From contig JAUWTC010000244.1 in the NCBI GenBank assembly GCA_030609785.1, positions 1-5,056 of the forward strand: 5,056 nucleotides of DNA. The letters run 5' to 3'. The notes beneath the pieces were generated by a model. It was not told the origin of the DNA, did not search any database, and saw only the letters and a list, made by a program, of their open reading frames with translations. Below, piece after piece: positions 4,593 through 5,056 of this stretch. The position numbers were made by a program, and so were the translations under genes. Positions within the stretch are counted from its first letter, which is position 1. Each line of letters starts with the position of its first letter. The DNA is from Holophagae bacterium (GTDB lineage Bacteria > Acidobacteriota > Thermoanaerobaculia > Thermoanaerobaculales > Sulfomarinibacteraceae).

Positions 4593-5056
4593 ATGACCGA
4601 GACAAAGATCGTCGCTGCGGTGGCCGGACCGTCGGGAGATCGGCCCAGGTCTGATCTCAAGGTGGCCTATCAACCGGGCCTGGAACCTCTGGCCCTCGAC
4701 CTGAAGTCCAAAGTCGACTACCTCTTCGGCGAGGCTGTCGAGGCCGCTGTGAAGCGGGTTGTCGAGGTCTTCGGCGTCGGGACAGGTATCCTGTCGATCG
4801 ACGACGGAGGCGCCGTCGAGTGGGTCATCCTGGCTCGCGTCGAAGCCTGTTTGAGGAGGGCCGGTTTTGACGGACCCGCGGTCTTGCCGGAGGCGGCGCC
4901 CAATGCCGGGGCGAAAACTTCTCGGGACAGACTCCGACGCAGCCGGCTCTATGTGCCGGGCAACCAGCCCAAGCTGATGCTGTCGGCAGGTCTGTACGGC
5001 GCCGACGGCATCATCCTCGACCTCGAAGACTCGGTGCCGCCGGCCGAAAAAGACGC
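4593..5056 (+). CDS. Citrate lyase acyl-carrier (CitD) and beta-subunit (CitE) fusion, N-terminal part (cut by right window edge)
   Basis: Citrate lyase splits citrate to acetate and oxaloacetate; CitD carries the phosphoribosyl-dephospho-CoA arm and CitE cleaves citryl-ACP. The frame runs open from ATG 4593 to the edge (154 codons plus two bases). Residues 6-90 match CitD: IVAAVAG (6-12), S20-D21 aligned with the serine that takes the prosthetic group (S14 is the alternative), LDLKSKVDYLFGEAV (35-49), VVEVFGV (56-62), LSIDDGGAVEWVILARVEA (67-85). A linker rich in Ala, Pro and Gly (91-111) follows. From about residue 115, RRSRLYVPGNQPKLM and ADGIILDLEDSVPPAEKD match the start of CitE/HpcH-HpaI lyases. 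The two subunits are separate genes in the E. coli and Klebsiella citrate lyase systems, so this is a fusion. A CitF (alpha) gene is expected downstream but lies outside the window. I give no single symbol because two subunits are joined. Confidence 0.9.
   Translation, partial: MTETKIVAAVAGPSGDRPRSDLKVAYQPGLEPLALDLKSKVDYLFGEAVEAAVKRVVEVFGVGTGILSIDDGGAVEWVILARVEACLRRAGFDGPAVLPEAAPNAGAKTSRDRLRRSRLYVPGNQPKLMLSAGLYGADGIILDLEDSVPPAEKD

Overview
This is a GC-rich bacterial window, probably from an anaerobic or environmental lineage. The Acidobacteriota/Desulfobacterota sphere is a guess from gene content, GC and repeat style; there is no rRNA or marker gene here to settle it. It holds five protein genes, two cut by the window edges, and no RNA genes, CRISPR array or transposase.

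Layout: the left edge (1-381, minus) carries the N-terminal half of orotidine-5'-phosphate decarboxylase (pyrF). Divergent from it (498-2102, plus) is a 534-residue protein with five predicted membrane segments and a large domain shaped like the alkaline-phosphatase/phosphodiesterase superfamily. That domain appears to have lost its nucleophile and metal ligands. A 156-174 bp gap rich in repeats follows, then a family-2 glycosyltransferase of the dolichol/polyprenyl-phosphate sugar transferase type (2277-2999). A second repeat-rich gap of 330 bp precedes an NADP-type isocitrate dehydrogenase (3330-4514). After 78 bp comes a gene that fuses the citrate lyase acyl-carrier subunit (CitD) to the citrate lyase beta subunit (CitE); it runs off the right edge (4593-5056+).

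The metabolic core is the isocitrate dehydrogenase plus citD-citE pair, which points to citrate/isocitrate metabolism: citrate cleavage, or a reductive or branched TCA arrangement. The membrane pseudo-phosphodiesterase and the glycosyltransferase may relate to the cell envelope, but nothing shows that they form one operon.

The non-coding DNA is unusual. The three larger intergenic gaps each carry one copy of a small palindromic element (core TTCCGGCTNYGCCGGGTT). Two also carry degenerate 7-bp repeats, and the third gap also holds roughly 9-bp-periodic A/G-rich repeats read on the minus strand. The best candidates for something undescribed are the degenerate phosphodiesterase-like membrane protein, the CitD-CitE fusion and this intergenic repeat mosaic.
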